The notes under the pieces were generated by a model that saw only the letters and a list, made by a program, of their open reading frames with translations, did no database searches and was not told the origin of the DNA. Source: Nonomuraea candida (GTDB lineage Bacteria > Actinomycetota > Actinomycetes > Streptosporangiales > Streptosporangiaceae). Taken from it: a stretch of DNA of 64,000 bases. Shown in pieces: positions 41,141 to 50,027 of this stretch (positions within the stretch are counted from its first letter, which is position 1; every line of letters begins with the position of its first letter). The stretch is taken from NCBI RefSeq assembly GCF_000725485.1, contig NZ_JOAG01000020.1:124001-188000 (forward strand), read 5' to 3'. A program made the position numbers and the translations under genes.

Positions 41141-41207
41141 GTCACGGGGTCGCGCGGAGGGCGTTCCGCTGAACCGGGGTCACGGGGTCGCGCGCAGGCC
41201 GTTCCGC
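41141..41207. repeat. 38-bp tandem duplication of the hutI 3' end
   Basis: GTCACGGGGTCGCGCGSAGG... occurs at 41141-41169 and 41179-41207. The second copy carries the true hutI end ([12 protein letters not shown], minus strand). The first copy, downstream of the stop, would encode RNALRATP-stop. A duplication of the last codons plus stop. Confidence 0.9.
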
Positions 41208-42334
41208 CAGACGGCCGCGACCAGGGGGACGCCCGGGCGGTAGGCCAGGTGGACGTGGCTCGGCGCGTCGAGCAGGACCAGGTCGGCGCGGGCGCCGGGG
41301 GACAGGCGGCCCACGTCCTCGCGGCGCAGCGCCCTGGCCCCGCCCAGCGTGGCGGCGACCACCGCCTCCTCCGGCGTCATGCCCATCTCCCGCACCGCGA
41401 GCGCCACGCAGAACGGCATCGAGCTGGTGAAGCTCGACCCCGGGTTGCAGTCGGTGGACAGCGCCACCGTCACCCCGGCGTCCAGCAGCCGGCGCGCGTC
41501 CGGGTACGGGCCGCGCGTGGAGAACTCGGCCCCCGGCAGCAGCGTCGCCACCGTCGTACCGCCGGCCAGCGCGTCCACGTCGGCGTCGTCGAGATGCGTG
41601 CAGTGGTCGGCCGAGGCGGCCCCCAGCTCCACGGCCAGCCGCACGCCCGGCCCGTGGCCGAGCTGGTTGGCGTGCACCCGGGGCGCCAAACCCGCCCGCA
41701 TCCCCGCCGTGAGCACCGCGCGGGCCTGGTCGCCGTCGAAGGCGCCCCGCTCGCAGAAGACGTCCACCCACCGCGCGTGCGGCGCGCAGGCGTCGAGCAT
41801 GGGCCCGGTCACGAGCTCCACGTACGCGTCCGGGTCCGCCGCGTACTCCGGCGGCGCCACGTGCGCCCCCAGGTAGGTCACCTCGTCGGTGTGGCCGGCC
41901 GCGATGCGCAGCGAGCGGGCCTCGTCGGCGACGGTGAGCCCGTAGCCGGACTTGCACTCGATCGTCGTCGTCCCCTGGCGCAGCGCCTCGGCCACGTACC
42001 GTGCGACGTTCGCCTCCAGCTCGGCGTCGGAGGCGGCGCGGGTGGCGGCCACGGTGGTGCGGATGCCGCCCGCCGTGTACGGCAGGCCCGACATGCGGGC
42101 GTCGAACTCCGCCGTGCGGTCCCCGGCGAACACCAGGTGCGCGTGGGAGTCGACGAAACCGGGGATCGCGGCCCGCCCGCCCGCGTCCACGCGCTCGTCG
42201 GCGTCGGGGACCCGGGAGGCGGGCCCGGCCCAGGCGACCCGGCCCTGCTCGAAGACGATCGCGGCGTCGGCGATCGTGCCCAGCTCGGGGTCGTTGGTGA
42301 GCAGGCTGCCGATGCCGGTGATGGCGACGGACAC
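41180..42334 (-). CDS. hutI: Imidazolonepropionase
   Basis: Third enzyme of histidine degradation: hydrolyses 4-imidazolone-5-propionate to N-formimino-L-glutamate. Amidohydrolase fold with zinc ligands in '[17 protein letters not shown]'; substrate motifs '[20 protein letters not shown]' and '[12 protein letters not shown]' (signature of HutI), '[10 protein letters not shown]', '[15 protein letters not shown]' and '[15 protein letters not shown]'. 384 aa, normal length. GTG at 42334 with GGAAAGGAA upstream. Last gene of the hut operon, 126 bp after hutF; its stop is in a tandem duplication. Confidence 0.97.
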   Translation of the reverse strand: MSVAITGIGSLLTNDPELGTIADAAIVFEQGRVAWAGPASRVPDADERVDAGGRAAIPGFVDSHAHLVFAGDRTAEFDARMSGLPYTAGGIRTTVAATRAASDAELEANVARYVAEALRQGTTTIECKSGYGLTVADEARSLRIAAGHTDEVTYLGAHVAPPEYAADPDAYVELVTGPMLDACAPHARWVDVFCERGAFDGDQARAVLTAGMRAGLAPRVHANQLGHGPGVRLAVELGAASADHCTHLDDADVDALAGGTTVATLLPGAEFSTRGPYPDARRLLDAGVTVALSTDCNPGSSFTSSMPFCVALAVREMGMTPEEAVVAATLGGARALRREDVGRLSPGARADLVLLDAPSHVHLAYRPGVPLVAAVWRNGLRATP

Positions 42335-42460
42335 AACACTTCCTTTCCACGGGGCCGTCTTTCCGCAAGGCGGCCCGTCAGCGGGGTCACCTCTTCAACG
42401 GCCGCCCGTCAGCAGGGCCACCCGTCAACCGGGCCGCTTCTTCGAAGGGGGGCCGCCCGG

Positions 42461-43843
42461 TCACAGGGCCGTGACGCGGGCGATGGCCCGGGTCAGGGCC
42501 GCGGGCACGTCCCGTACCAGGAGATGGACGCCGTCGCGGACCACCGGCCGGCCGCCCACCACGACGTGCCGCACGTCGGCGGCCGTGGCGGCGAACACCG
42601 CGGTCTCCGCGCCGAGCGCGGCCGGCGGGCCGGCCGTGCGGACCGAGTCGAGCGCGACCGTGACGAGATCGGCCGGCGCGCCCGGCTCGATCCGGCCCGC
42701 CTCCGGCCAGCCGAGCGAGGCGTGCCCGTCGGAGGTCGCGGCGCGCAGCAGCGCGGCGGCGCTCCAGTGGCCGCGCCGCAGGGTCCGCAGCCGCTCGTCC
42801 AGCTCCACCGCCCGCGCCTCCTCGAACAGGTCGATCACGGCGTGGCTGTCGCTGCCCAGGCTGATCGGCGACCCGGCGGCGGCCAGGGCGGAGGCCGGGC
42901 CGATGCCGTCGGCCAGGTCCCGTTCGGTGGTCGGGCACATGCAGATCGTCGTGGCCGAGCCGCCGAGCAGGCCGATGTCGTCGCCGGTGAGGTGGGTGGC
43001 GTGCACGGCGGAGGTGCGCGGGCCGAGCACGCCCCGGTCGGCCAGCAGCCGGGTGGGCGTGCACCCGTGGGCGGCCAGGCACGCCTCGTTCTCGGCGGGC
43101 TGCTCCGACAGGTGCACGTGCAGCGGCGCCTCCCGCTCGGCGGCCCACCGCGCGACGGTGGCGAGCTGGCCGGCGGGCACGGCGCGCACCGAGTGGACGG
43201 CCGCGCCGATCCTGGCGTGCCCGCGCTCCTTCAGCGCCGAGGCCCGCGCGGCCCAGGCGTCCGCGTCGCCGTCGGTGAAGCGGAGCTGGTGCCGCTCCGG
43301 CGGCGCGCCGAAGCCGGCGGACAGGTAGCACGTGTCCAGCAGCGTGATCCTGATCCCGGCCTGGGCCGCCGCCTCGACGAGGGCCTCGCCCATGGCGTTC
43401 GGGCCGGCGTACGGGGTCCCGCCCGGCGCGTGGTGCAGGTAGTGGAACTCGCCGACGCAGGTGATCCCGGCCAGCGCCATCTCCGCGTAGACCGCCCGCG
43501 CCAGCTCCAGGTAGGTGTCGGGGTCGAGCCGGGCGGCCACGTCGTACATGCTGTCGCGCCAGGTCCAGAACGTGCCGGAGCCGCGCTGCGCGCTGCCGCG
43601 CAGGGCCCGGTGGAAGGCGTGCGAGTGCGCGTTGGCCAGCCCCGGGAGGGTCAGCCCCGGCAGCACCGTCGCCCCGGGCGGGGGCGCGGCGGCTCCCGCG
43701 CGGACGCCGGCGACCCGGCCTCCGGCGACCTCGATCACGACGCCGGAGGCCACCGCGCCGCCCGTCCAGGCGTGCTCGGCGTAGTAGACGGTGTCGGCGT
43801 GGTAGGCGGTGTCGGCGTGGTAGGCGGTGGGCGTCACCGGCAT
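42461..43843 (-). CDS. hutF: Formimidoylglutamate deiminase
   Basis: Converts N-formimino-L-glutamate to N-formyl-L-glutamate and ammonia, the branch used instead of HutG formiminoglutamase. Amidohydrolase: 'LPGLANAHSHAFHRALRG' (metal H-x-H), 'GSGTFWTWRDSMY' (HutF hallmark), 'ITCVGEFHYLHHAPGG', 'PLHVHLSEQPAENEAC', 'MCPTTERDLADGIGP' and 'SLGSDSHAVIDLFEEAR'. The N-terminus has a local 18-bp duplication giving TAYHAD-TAYHAD-TVYYAE. Start at 43843 overlaps the upstream amidohydrolase gene by 10 bp, so it is translationally coupled. Degenerate repeats containing TGAC follow the stop. Confidence 0.96.
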   Translation of the reverse strand: MPVTPTAYHADTAYHADTVYYAEHAWTGGAVASGVVIEVAGGRVAGVRAGAAAPPPGATVLPGLTLPGLANAHSHAFHRALRGSAQRGSGTFWTWRDSMYDVAARLDPDTYLELARAVYAEMALAGITCVGEFHYLHHAPGGTPYAGPNAMGEALVEAAAQAGIRITLLDTCYLSAGFGAPPERHQLRFTDGDADAWAARASALKERGHARIGAAVHSVRAVPAGQLATVARWAAEREAPLHVHLSEQPAENEACLAAHGCTPTRLLADRGVLGPRTSAVHATHLTGDDIGLLGGSATTICMCPTTERDLADGIGPASALAAAGSPISLGSDSHAVIDLFEEARAVELDERLRTLRRGHWSAAALLRAATSDGHASLGWPEAGRIEPGAPADLVTVALDSVRTAGPPAALGAETAVFAATAADVRHVVVGGRPVVRDGVHLLVRDVPAALTRAIARVTAL

Positions 43844-45057
43844 GCCAGCTCCTCCAGGACGTCGGTGAGCGCCTCGACCCCCGCCACGCAGTCGTCCTCG
43901 CGGGCGTGCTCGGCGGGGGAGTGGGACACGCCGGTGGGGTTGCGGACGAACAGCATGGCGGTGGGCACTTTCGCGGCCAGGATGCCGGCGTCGTGCCCGG
44001 CGCCCGTCGGCAGCACCGGCACCTCGTACGGCCGGCGCGCGGCCAGCAGCCCGGCCAGCTCGTCGCGCAGCGCCGGCGCGAAGTCCACGACCGGCGTGAA
44101 GGACTCGCGGGTGAGCTCCACCCGCACGCCGTCGCGCGCGGCGTGCTCGCGGGCCTCACCCTCGATCTCGCCGACGAGCCGGTCGAGCACGTCCTGGCCG
44201 GCGGCGCGCGCGTCCAGCCAGGCGCGCACCAGGCTCGGGATGGCGTTGACGCCGTTCGGCTCCACGCTGAGCTTGCCGAACGTGGCCCGCGCGCCCGCCG
44301 CGGCGGCCCGCGCCCGCGCCGCCAGGACGGTGGCGGCGTAGGCGGGCATCGGGTCGTGCCGGTCCTCCATGCGGGTGGTGCCGGCGTGGTCGGCCACGCC
44401 GCGGAAGTCGAACCGCCAGCGCCCGTGCGGCCAGATCGACGACGCGACGCCCACCGGGGAGGCCGTGTCCGCCAGGTGGCGCCCCTGCTCGACGTGGAGC
44501 TCGACGAAGACGCCGACCCGCGCGAGCCGCTCGTCGTCCGGCCCGATCGCCCCCGGGTCGTGCCCGGCCCGCTCCATCGCCTCCGGCAGCGAGATCCCGT
44601 CGGCGTCCCGCAGCCCGGCGGCGCGCTCGGGGGTGAGCACGCCCGCGGTCAGCCGGGAGCCGGCGCAGGCCAGCCCGAAGCGGGCGCCCTCCTCGTCGCC
44701 GAAGTTCACCACCGCGATCGGCCGGGACGGCCGCGCGCCGCGCGCCGCCAGCCCGTCGAGCGCGGCGAACGCCGACACCACGCCCAGCGGCCCGTCGAAC
44801 GCGCCGCCGTCCGGCACCGAGTCCAGGTGCGAGCCGGTCACGACCGCGTCGCCCGCCGCCGGGTCGCCGAGCCAGGCCCACTGGTTGCCGTTGCGGTCGG
44901 TCTCGCACGTCAGGCCGCGCGCCGCCGCCTGCTCGCGGAACCAGGCGCGGCACTCGGCGTCGGCCCCGGTCCAGGCGAAGCGCCGGTAGCCGCCGGAGCC
45001 GGCGTGCCGGCCGACCGGCAGCAGCTCCGCCCACATCTCCTGGAACGACGACGGCAT
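43834..45057 (-). CDS. M20-family amidohydrolase (allantoate amidohydrolase-like), hut operon
   Basis: Zinc peptidase/carbamoylase fold: 'VVTGSHLDSVPDGGAFDGPL' (first metal His/Asp), 'AVVNFGDEEGARFGLACAGS' (bridging acid), 'FVELHVEQGRHLADTASPVG', and dimerisation-domain 'GVADHAGTTRMEDRHDPMPA'. Annotated in many actinomycetes as allantoate amidohydrolase (AllC/hydantoinase type). Its location between hutU and hutF, with a 4-bp start/stop overlap with hutU and 10 bp with hutF, argues that it acts on a histidine-pathway intermediate, most simply N-formyl-L-glutamate, whose deformylase is otherwise missing. That role is inference. 407 aa. Confidence 0.9.
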   Translation of the reverse strand: MPSSFQEMWAELLPVGRHAGSGGYRRFAWTGADAECRAWFREQAAARGLTCETDRNGNQWAWLGDPAAGDAVVTGSHLDSVPDGGAFDGPLGVVSAFAALDGLAARGARPSRPIAVVNFGDEEGARFGLACAGSRLTAGVLTPERAAGLRDADGISLPEAMERAGHDPGAIGPDDERLARVGVFVELHVEQGRHLADTASPVGVASSIWPHGRWRFDFRGVADHAGTTRMEDRHDPMPAYAATVLAARARAAAAGARATFGKLSVEPNGVNAIPSLVRAWLDARAAGQDVLDRLVGEIEGEAREHAARDGVRVELTRESFTPVVDFAPALRDELAGLLAARRPYEVPVLPTGAGHDAGILAAKVPTAMLFVRNPTGVSHSPAEHAREDDCVAGVEALTDVLEELACR

Positions 45058-46712
45058 CAGACCTCCTTCATCGGCACGCGCACGCCGCTGCGCAGCGCGA
45101 CCTCCTCGGCCTGCTCGTACCCGGCGTCGACGTGCCGGATGACCCCCATGCCGGGGTCGTTGGTGAGCACCCGGCGGATCTTCTCCCCGGCCAGCGCCGT
45201 GCCGTCGGCCACCGTCACCTGCCCGGCGTGCAGCGAGCGGCCGATGCCGACCCCGCCGCCGTGGTGGATCGACACCCAGGAGGCCCCCGAGGCCACGTTG
45301 ACCATGGCGTTGAGCAGCGGCCAGTCGGCGATCGCGTCGGAGCCGTCGAGCATGCCCTCGGTCTCGCGGTACGGCGAGGCCACCGACCCGCAGTCCAGGT
45401 GGTCGCGGCCGATCACGATCGGGGCGCGCAGCTCACCGGCGGCCACCATGTCGTTGAAGCGCTCGCCCGCCCGGTCGCGCTCGCCGTAGCCCAGCCAGCA
45501 GATCCGCGCCGGCAGGCCCTGGAAGTGCACCTTCTCGCCGGCCAGGCGGATCCAGCGGGCCAGCGGCTCGTTGTCGGGGAACAGCTCCAGGATCGCGCGG
45601 TCGGTGGCCGCGATGTCGGCCGGGTCGCCCGACAGGGCCGCCCATCGGAACGGGCCCTTGCCCTCGCAGAACAGCGGCCTGATGTACGCCGGCACGAACC
45701 CGGGGAAGTCGAAGGCCCTGGCGTATCCGGCCAGCTTGGCCTCGCCCCTGATGGAGTTGCCGTAGTCGAACACCTCCGCCCCGGCGTCCATGAACCCGAC
45801 CATCGCCTCGACGTGCCGCGCCATCGACGCGCGCGCCCGCTCGGTGAAGCCGGCCGGGTCCTTGGCCCGCTCGGCCGCCATGTCCTCGAACGCCATCCCG
45901 GCCGGCAGGTACGCCAGCGGGTCGTGCGCGCTGGTCTGGTCGGTCACGACGTCGATCGGGGCGCCCTCGGCGAGCAGCCGGGGCAGCACCTCGGCGGCGT
46001 TGCCGAGCAGCCCGATCGACAGCGGGCGGCGGGCGTCCCTGGCCTCGGTGGCCAGCCGCAGCGCGTGCGCCGGGTCGTCGGCCTGCACGTCGAGGTAGCC
46101 GTGCTCCAGGCGGCGCCGGATGCGCGACGGGTCGCACTCGACGCAGATGGCCACGCCGCCGTTCATGGTGACGGCCAGCGGCTGGGCGCCGCCCATGCCG
46201 CCGAGGCCCGCGGTGAGCGTGATCGTCCCGGCCAGCGAGCCGCCGAACCGCTTGGCGGCGACCGCGGCGAAGGTCTCGTACGTGCCCTGGAGGATGCCCT
46301 GCGTGCCGATGTAGATCCACGAGCCGGCCGTCATCTGGCCGTACATGGTGAGCCCGGCCGCCTCCAGCCGCCGGAACTCCTCCCAGGTGGCCCAGTCGCC
46401 GACCAGGTTGGAGTTGGCGATCAGCACGCGCGGCGCCCACTCGTGGGTGGTCATGACGCCGACCGGCCTGCCCGACTGCACGAGCATCGTCTCGTCGGCC
46501 TTGAGGGTGCGCAGCGTGCGCTCGATCGCGTCGAAGGAGCGCCAGTCGCGGGCGGCGCGGCCGGTGCCGCCGTAGACCACGAGCTCGTCGGGATGCTCGG
46601 CCACCTCGGGGTCGAGGTTGTTCTGCAGCATCCGCAGCGCGGCCTCCTGCTGCCAGCCCAGGGCGGTCAGCTCGTTGCCGCGGGCGGCCCGTACGGGGCG
46701 TGCGCCTTCCAT
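45057..46712 (-). CDS. hutU: Urocanate hydratase
   Basis: Adds water to urocanate, giving 4-imidazolone-5-propionate, with tightly bound NAD+. 551 aa, the family's usual length. Motifs: '[24 protein letters not shown]', '[16 protein letters not shown]', '[26 protein letters not shown]' region, NAD loop '[14 protein letters not shown]', '[15 protein letters not shown]' and '[20 protein letters not shown]'. ATG at 46712 preceded by AAAGGAA. Second gene of the operon after the permease. hutH (histidine ammonia-lyase) is not in this window. Confidence 0.97.
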   Translation of the reverse strand: MEGARPVRAARGNELTALGWQQEAALRMLQNNLDPEVAEHPDELVVYGGTGRAARDWRSFDAIERTLRTLKADETMLVQSGRPVGVMTTHEWAPRVLIANSNLVGDWATWEEFRRLEAAGLTMYGQMTAGSWIYIGTQGILQGTYETFAAVAAKRFGGSLAGTITLTAGLGGMGGAQPLAVTMNGGVAICVECDPSRIRRRLEHGYLDVQADDPAHALRLATEARDARRPLSIGLLGNAAEVLPRLLAEGAPIDVVTDQTSAHDPLAYLPAGMAFEDMAAERAKDPAGFTERARASMARHVEAMVGFMDAGAEVFDYGNSIRGEAKLAGYARAFDFPGFVPAYIRPLFCEGKGPFRWAALSGDPADIAATDRAILELFPDNEPLARWIRLAGEKVHFQGLPARICWLGYGERDRAGERFNDMVAAGELRAPIVIGRDHLDCGSVASPYRETEGMLDGSDAIADWPLLNAMVNVASGASWVSIHHGGGVGIGRSLHAGQVTVADGTALAGEKIRRVLTNDPGMGVIRHVDAGYEQAEEVALRSGVRVPMKEV

Positions 46713-46730
46713 GATGTCGGTTCCTTTCGA

Positions 46731-48158
46731 TCAGCGGGTCGGTGAGAGCGCGGTGGAGGGGTAGATCATCTCGGCGGGCGGGTTCGCGGTGCGCCGGGCC
46801 CATGGGTAGTAGAGCGCGGCAGTGGCCAGCAGGCCGACGATCCACGAGATGTCGGCGCCGCCGAGCAGCTCGGTGATCGGCCCGGTGTAGAGCTTCTGCG
46901 CCAGGAACGGGATCTGGACCACCACGCCGAAGGCGTAGCAGACCAGGGCGGGCGCGTTCCAGCGGCCGTAGCGGCCGGCCGGGTCGTACAGGGCGGGGAT
47001 GTCCACCCGCTCCTTGGAGACCAGGTAGTAGTCGGTGAGGTTGATGGCGCTCCACGGCGTGAACACCATGAGCAGCACGAGCACGAAGTTCTTGAAGTTG
47101 TTCAGGAAGTCGGCGCTGGCCAGCATCGCCACCGCGACCGACACGGCGGTGAAGCCGACGATGTAGAGCGCGCGGGCCACCGGCGAGACGCGCGAGCGGC
47201 CGTCGAACGCGGTCACGGTCGTCAGCAGGCACATGAAGCCGCCGTAGGCGTTGAGCGTGTTGACGGTCAGCTTGCCGACCACGATCACGATGTAGATCAG
47301 CAGGGCGACGGCCGCGGGCCCGGCCAGCGCGCCGACGAAGCCGACCTGGTCGCCGACGAACACGTCGCCGGAGACGGCCGCGATGAGCGCGCCGAGCGTC
47401 ATCGCCCACTGCGAGCCGATCACGCTGCCCGCGAACGTGCTCCAGAACGTGGCGCGCTCGCTGGTGCCGCGGGGCAGGTAGCGGGAGTAGTCGGCGACGT
47501 ACGGGCCGAACGTGAGCTGCCAGGCCGCGCCGAGCCCCACGGCCAGCAGGAACGTGGGCGCCTCGAACGGCTTGACGCCGACGACCGCGCCGACGTCGTA
47601 CGTGGTGAAGACGGCGACCAGCAGGTAGCCCAGGCCGCACACGCCGACGACGGTCGCGATCCTGCCGACGGTGTGGATGAGCCGGTAGCCGGTCACCGCG
47701 ACGATCACCGTCAGCAGGCCGAAGATCAGGATGCCGGCGGTCGCGGGCACGTGCAGGATGCGGCCGAGCGCCTGGCCGGCCAGCACGCTGCCGGTGGCGG
47801 CGAAGCCCAGGTACATCAGCACGACCAGCACGAGCGGCACGACCGCGCCGTAGACGCCGAACTGCGCCCGGCTGGAGATCATCTGGGGCAGGCCGAGCCG
47901 CGGGCCCTGCGCGGAGTGCAGCGCCATCACGACGCCGCCCAGCACGTTGCCGATGAGCAGGGCGATGATCGCCCAGAGGGCGTCGGCGCCGAAGACGACG
48001 GCGAGCGCGCCGTCCACGATCGCGGTGATCTGCATGTTGGCGCCGAACCAGAGGGTGAACTGGCTGCGCGGCGTGCCGTGCCGCTCGGCGTCGGGGATCA
48101 CGTCGATCGTCCGGCGCTCCACGGCGGGGGCCGCGCCCGGGGGTTGGTCGTGGTGCAT
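46731..48158 (-). CDS. NCS1-type permease of the hut operon (475 aa)
   Basis: Purine-cytosine permease-like protein with ~12 helices: 'HGTPRSQFTLWFGANMQITA' (classic NCS1 N-terminus), 'GNVLGGVVMALHSAQGPRLG', 'LPQMISSRAQFGVYG', 'FGPYVADYSRYLP', 'VFTPWSAINLTDYYLV'. The family imports nucleobases, allantoin, hydantoins or thiamine with H+/Na+. As first gene of the hut operon, 18 bp before hutU, it probably takes up histidine or urocanate (inference). Starts ATG at 48158; the HutC-type operator lies 55-75 bp upstream. Confidence 0.92.
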   Translation of the reverse strand: MHHDQPPGAAPAVERRTIDVIPDAERHGTPRSQFTLWFGANMQITAIVDGALAVVFGADALWAIIALLIGNVLGGVVMALHSAQGPRLGLPQMISSRAQFGVYGAVVPLVLVVLMYLGFAATGSVLAGQALGRILHVPATAGILIFGLLTVIVAVTGYRLIHTVGRIATVVGVCGLGYLLVAVFTTYDVGAVVGVKPFEAPTFLLAVGLGAAWQLTFGPYVADYSRYLPRGTSERATFWSTFAGSVIGSQWAMTLGALIAAVSGDVFVGDQVGFVGALAGPAAVALLIYIVIVVGKLTVNTLNAYGGFMCLLTTVTAFDGRSRVSPVARALYIVGFTAVSVAVAMLASADFLNNFKNFVLVLLMVFTPWSAINLTDYYLVSKERVDIPALYDPAGRYGRWNAPALVCYAFGVVVQIPFLAQKLYTGPITELLGGADISWIVGLLATAALYYPWARRTANPPAEMIYPSTALSPTR

Positions 48159-48212
48159 GGCGTCCGCCTCTCGCGCGTCAGGCGCTCCGGGGGATTAGGG
48201 GTTGGGGGAAAT

Positions 48213-48232
48213 GTACAGTCCTGTATATACAG
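48213..48232. promoter_or_regulatory. HutC-type operator CTGTATATACAG
   Basis: Perfect 12-bp palindrome at 48221-48232, preceded by the half-site TGTACAG (48213-48219). This is the TGTATATACA form known for HutC/GntR repressors. It lies between the divergent permease and hutC, in the only AT-rich patch. Confidence 0.8.
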
Positions 48233-48328
48233 CTCGCTACCCTGGGAAGGAAGATAAACTTCGGGCCATCCCTTCCGGAGGCCCCCGCCCCGTCCCGCCG
48301 TCCCCCAACCCCCGAGGATCGCCAGGCC

Positions 48329-49090
48329 ATGGTGCCCATCACGGTGGTCGAGTCCGAGCTCGCCGCCCAGTTCCAGCAGGTCGGCCCCGCCTCCGCGCCG
48401 GCGTACGAACGGGTCAAGATCCTCATCGCGGCCGGCGTGCGCTCCGGGCGGTGGGCGCACGGCCAGCAGCTCCCGTCGGAGCACCAGCTCGTCGGCGCGC
48501 TCGGCCTGTCCCGCATGACGATCAACCGGGCGCTGCGCGAGCTGACCCACGAGGGCCTGATCGAGCGGCGGGCCGGCGTGGGCACGTTCGTCGCCGCCCC
48601 CAAGGCCGCCTCCGCCCTGCTGCAGGTCAGGAACATCGCCGACGACGTGCGGCGGCACGGGCACCGCCACCGCACCGAGGTCGTCCACGTCCGCGAGGAG
48701 CCCTCCGACGCCGCCGACCCGGCGCTGCGCGCGGCGGCGGGGCCGACCGTCTTCCGCTCGCTCATCGTGCACTTCGAGGACGACACCCCGATCCAGCTCG
48801 AAGACCGCCTGGTCAACCCCGCCGCCGCGCCCCGCTACCTGGAGCGCGACTTCACCCGGCAGACCCCGCACGCCTACCTCAACGAGGTGGCGCCGCTCAC
48901 GCGCGGCGAGCACGTCGTCGAGGCGGTGCTCGCCGACTCGGCCGAGCGCCGGCTGCTGCGCATCGGCCGCCACGAGCCGTGCCTGCTCGTCCGCCGCCGC
49001 ACCTGGTCCCGCGACGTCCTGGTGAGCGTGGCCCGCCTCCTGCACCCGGGCTCCCGGCACCGGCTCGAAGGCTCCTTCGGCGCCGACTGA
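48329..49090 (+). CDS. hutC: GntR/HutC-family repressor of histidine utilisation
   Basis: Winged HTH at residues ~25-90: 'APAYERVKILIAAGVRSGRW', 'LPSEHQLVGALGLSRMTINRALRELTHEGLIERRAGVGTFVA' (the QLPSE..L...L.vSRmTv.RAL pattern). The UTRA effector domain follows ('VVHVREEPSDAADPALRAAA', 'DTPIQLEDRLVNPAAAPRYL', 'EHVVEAVLADSAERRLLRIG'). HutC is released by urocanate. Divergent from the hut operon with its operator between. ATG at 48329; the ribosome site (GAGGA, 48312-48316) is a little far. 253 aa. Confidence 0.94.
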   Translation: MVPITVVESELAAQFQQVGPASAPAYERVKILIAAGVRSGRWAHGQQLPSEHQLVGALGLSRMTINRALRELTHEGLIERRAGVGTFVAAPKAASALLQVRNIADDVRRHGHRHRTEVVHVREEPSDAADPALRAAAGPTVFRSLIVHFEDDTPIQLEDRLVNPAAAPRYLERDFTRQTPHAYLNEVAPLTRGEHVVEAVLADSAERRLLRIGRHEPCLLVRRRTWSRDVLVSVARLLHPGSRHRLEGSFGAD

Positions 49091-49135
49091 GCGCCCGCTT
49101 CCCCGCCCTCATCCGGCGTCCCCCGCCGGCCGCCG

Positions 49136-49852
49136 TCACCAGCTCCACATCCCGACCCGCACCGGCACCCCCGGGGAGGCGTGCACGACGGGCGGGCCCT
49201 CGGGGGCGGGCAGCCCGGCGGCCTGGACCACGTCCTGGTCCAGGCTGTTGAGGTGGGCGTGGTGCAGCGGCCACGGCGGATGCTCCACCATCGCGGCGGC
49301 CAGCCGGCCGGCCACCAGGCTGAACAGCCGGAACCGGGCGGTCAGGAAGTGCGCCAGCTCGTCGCGCTCGCGCTCCAGCAGCGGCACCCCGGCCTCCACG
49401 TCCACGTCACACCGCGCCCCGGCCGGCCCCGGCAGGCGGCGGCGGGACCGGTAGCGGGTGCGGCCGTTCCTGACGTGCACGGACATGTCCGACCAGAAGT
49501 AGGGCAGCCAGTAGCCCCCTCGGCCGCCGAGCGCCGCGGGCAGCCGTCCCGCGTCCAGGGACAGGAACCAGATGCCGGTACGCCCGCGCGCGTCCCGCAC
49601 GTACGTCCGCAGGTTCGTCTCGGGGAACGTGGACAGCCACGGCAGCGCGGGCACGCCGGGCAGCCGCACGCCGCGCATGAGGAACGGCGTGAGCCCCACC
49701 CAGGCCGAACCGTCGAAGGTCTCGACCTGGAGCCGGGCCGGAAGCAGCGCCTGCACCTGCTCCGGGGGGTAGCGCCAGTGGATGAACGTCATCCGCGTCC
49801 ACTGGTGGTGCATCACGGGCAGGGCGACATGGGGTGACGGTGGAGCCTGCAT
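49136..49852 (-). CDS. DUF2071/YqjF-family protein (238 aa)
   Basis: 'MHHQWTRMTFIHWRYPPEQV', 'LLPARLQVETFDGSAWVGLT', 'PFLMRGVRLPGVPALPWLST' and 'FPETNLRTYVRDARGRTGIW' are the well-conserved N-terminal motifs of DUF2071. The later 'RFRLFSLVAGRLAAAMVEHP' and 'WPLHHAHL' complete it. Acetoacetate-decarboxylase-like beta-cone fold; function unknown. Start at ATG 49852 with GGGGGCGGG directly upstream. In-frame codons further upstream (to 49951) run through a 13-bp repeat and are probably not translated. Confidence 0.9.
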   Translation of the reverse strand: MQAPPSPHVALPVMHHQWTRMTFIHWRYPPEQVQALLPARLQVETFDGSAWVGLTPFLMRGVRLPGVPALPWLSTFPETNLRTYVRDARGRTGIWFLSLDAGRLPAALGGRGGYWLPYFWSDMSVHVRNGRTRYRSRRRLPGPAGARCDVDVEAGVPLLERERDELAHFLTARFRLFSLVAGRLAAAMVEHPPWPLHHAHLNSLDQDVVQAAGLPAPEGPPVVHASPGVPVRVGMWSW

Positions 49853-49910
49853 CCCGCCCCCCTGCCCCCCACCGACGACCACAAGCATGCCGTCCACCCT
49901 CGCCTTCCAC

Positions 49911-49975
49911 CCTCGTCGCCCGCACTCGTCGCCCGCACTCGTCGCCCGCACTCGTCGCCCGCACTCGTCACTCGC
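49911..49975. repeat. 13-bp tandem repeat x~5 between divergent genes
   Basis: About five copies of CACTCGTCGCCCG upstream of both the DUF2071 gene and the MerR-fusion gene. It lies immediately before the MerR-type promoter; the last copies decay into CACTCGTCACTCGCTGCGAGTG. Confidence 0.9.
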
Positions 49976-49989
49976 TGCGAGTGGGGTGC

Positions 49990-50020
49990 TTGACCCTCAC
50001 GTGGCGTCAGGCGGCATAGT
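49990..50020 (+). promoter_or_regulatory. MerR-type promoter with 19-bp spacer
   Basis: TTGACC (49990-49995) and CATAGT (50015-50020) are separated by 19 bp, the elongated spacing that MerR proteins correct by DNA distortion. The -10 ends 7 nt before the GTG at 50028, so the transcript would be leaderless. A CACGTG-centred TGAC/GTCA partial dyad fills the spacer. Confidence 0.65.
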
Positions 50021-50027
50021 CCCTGGC

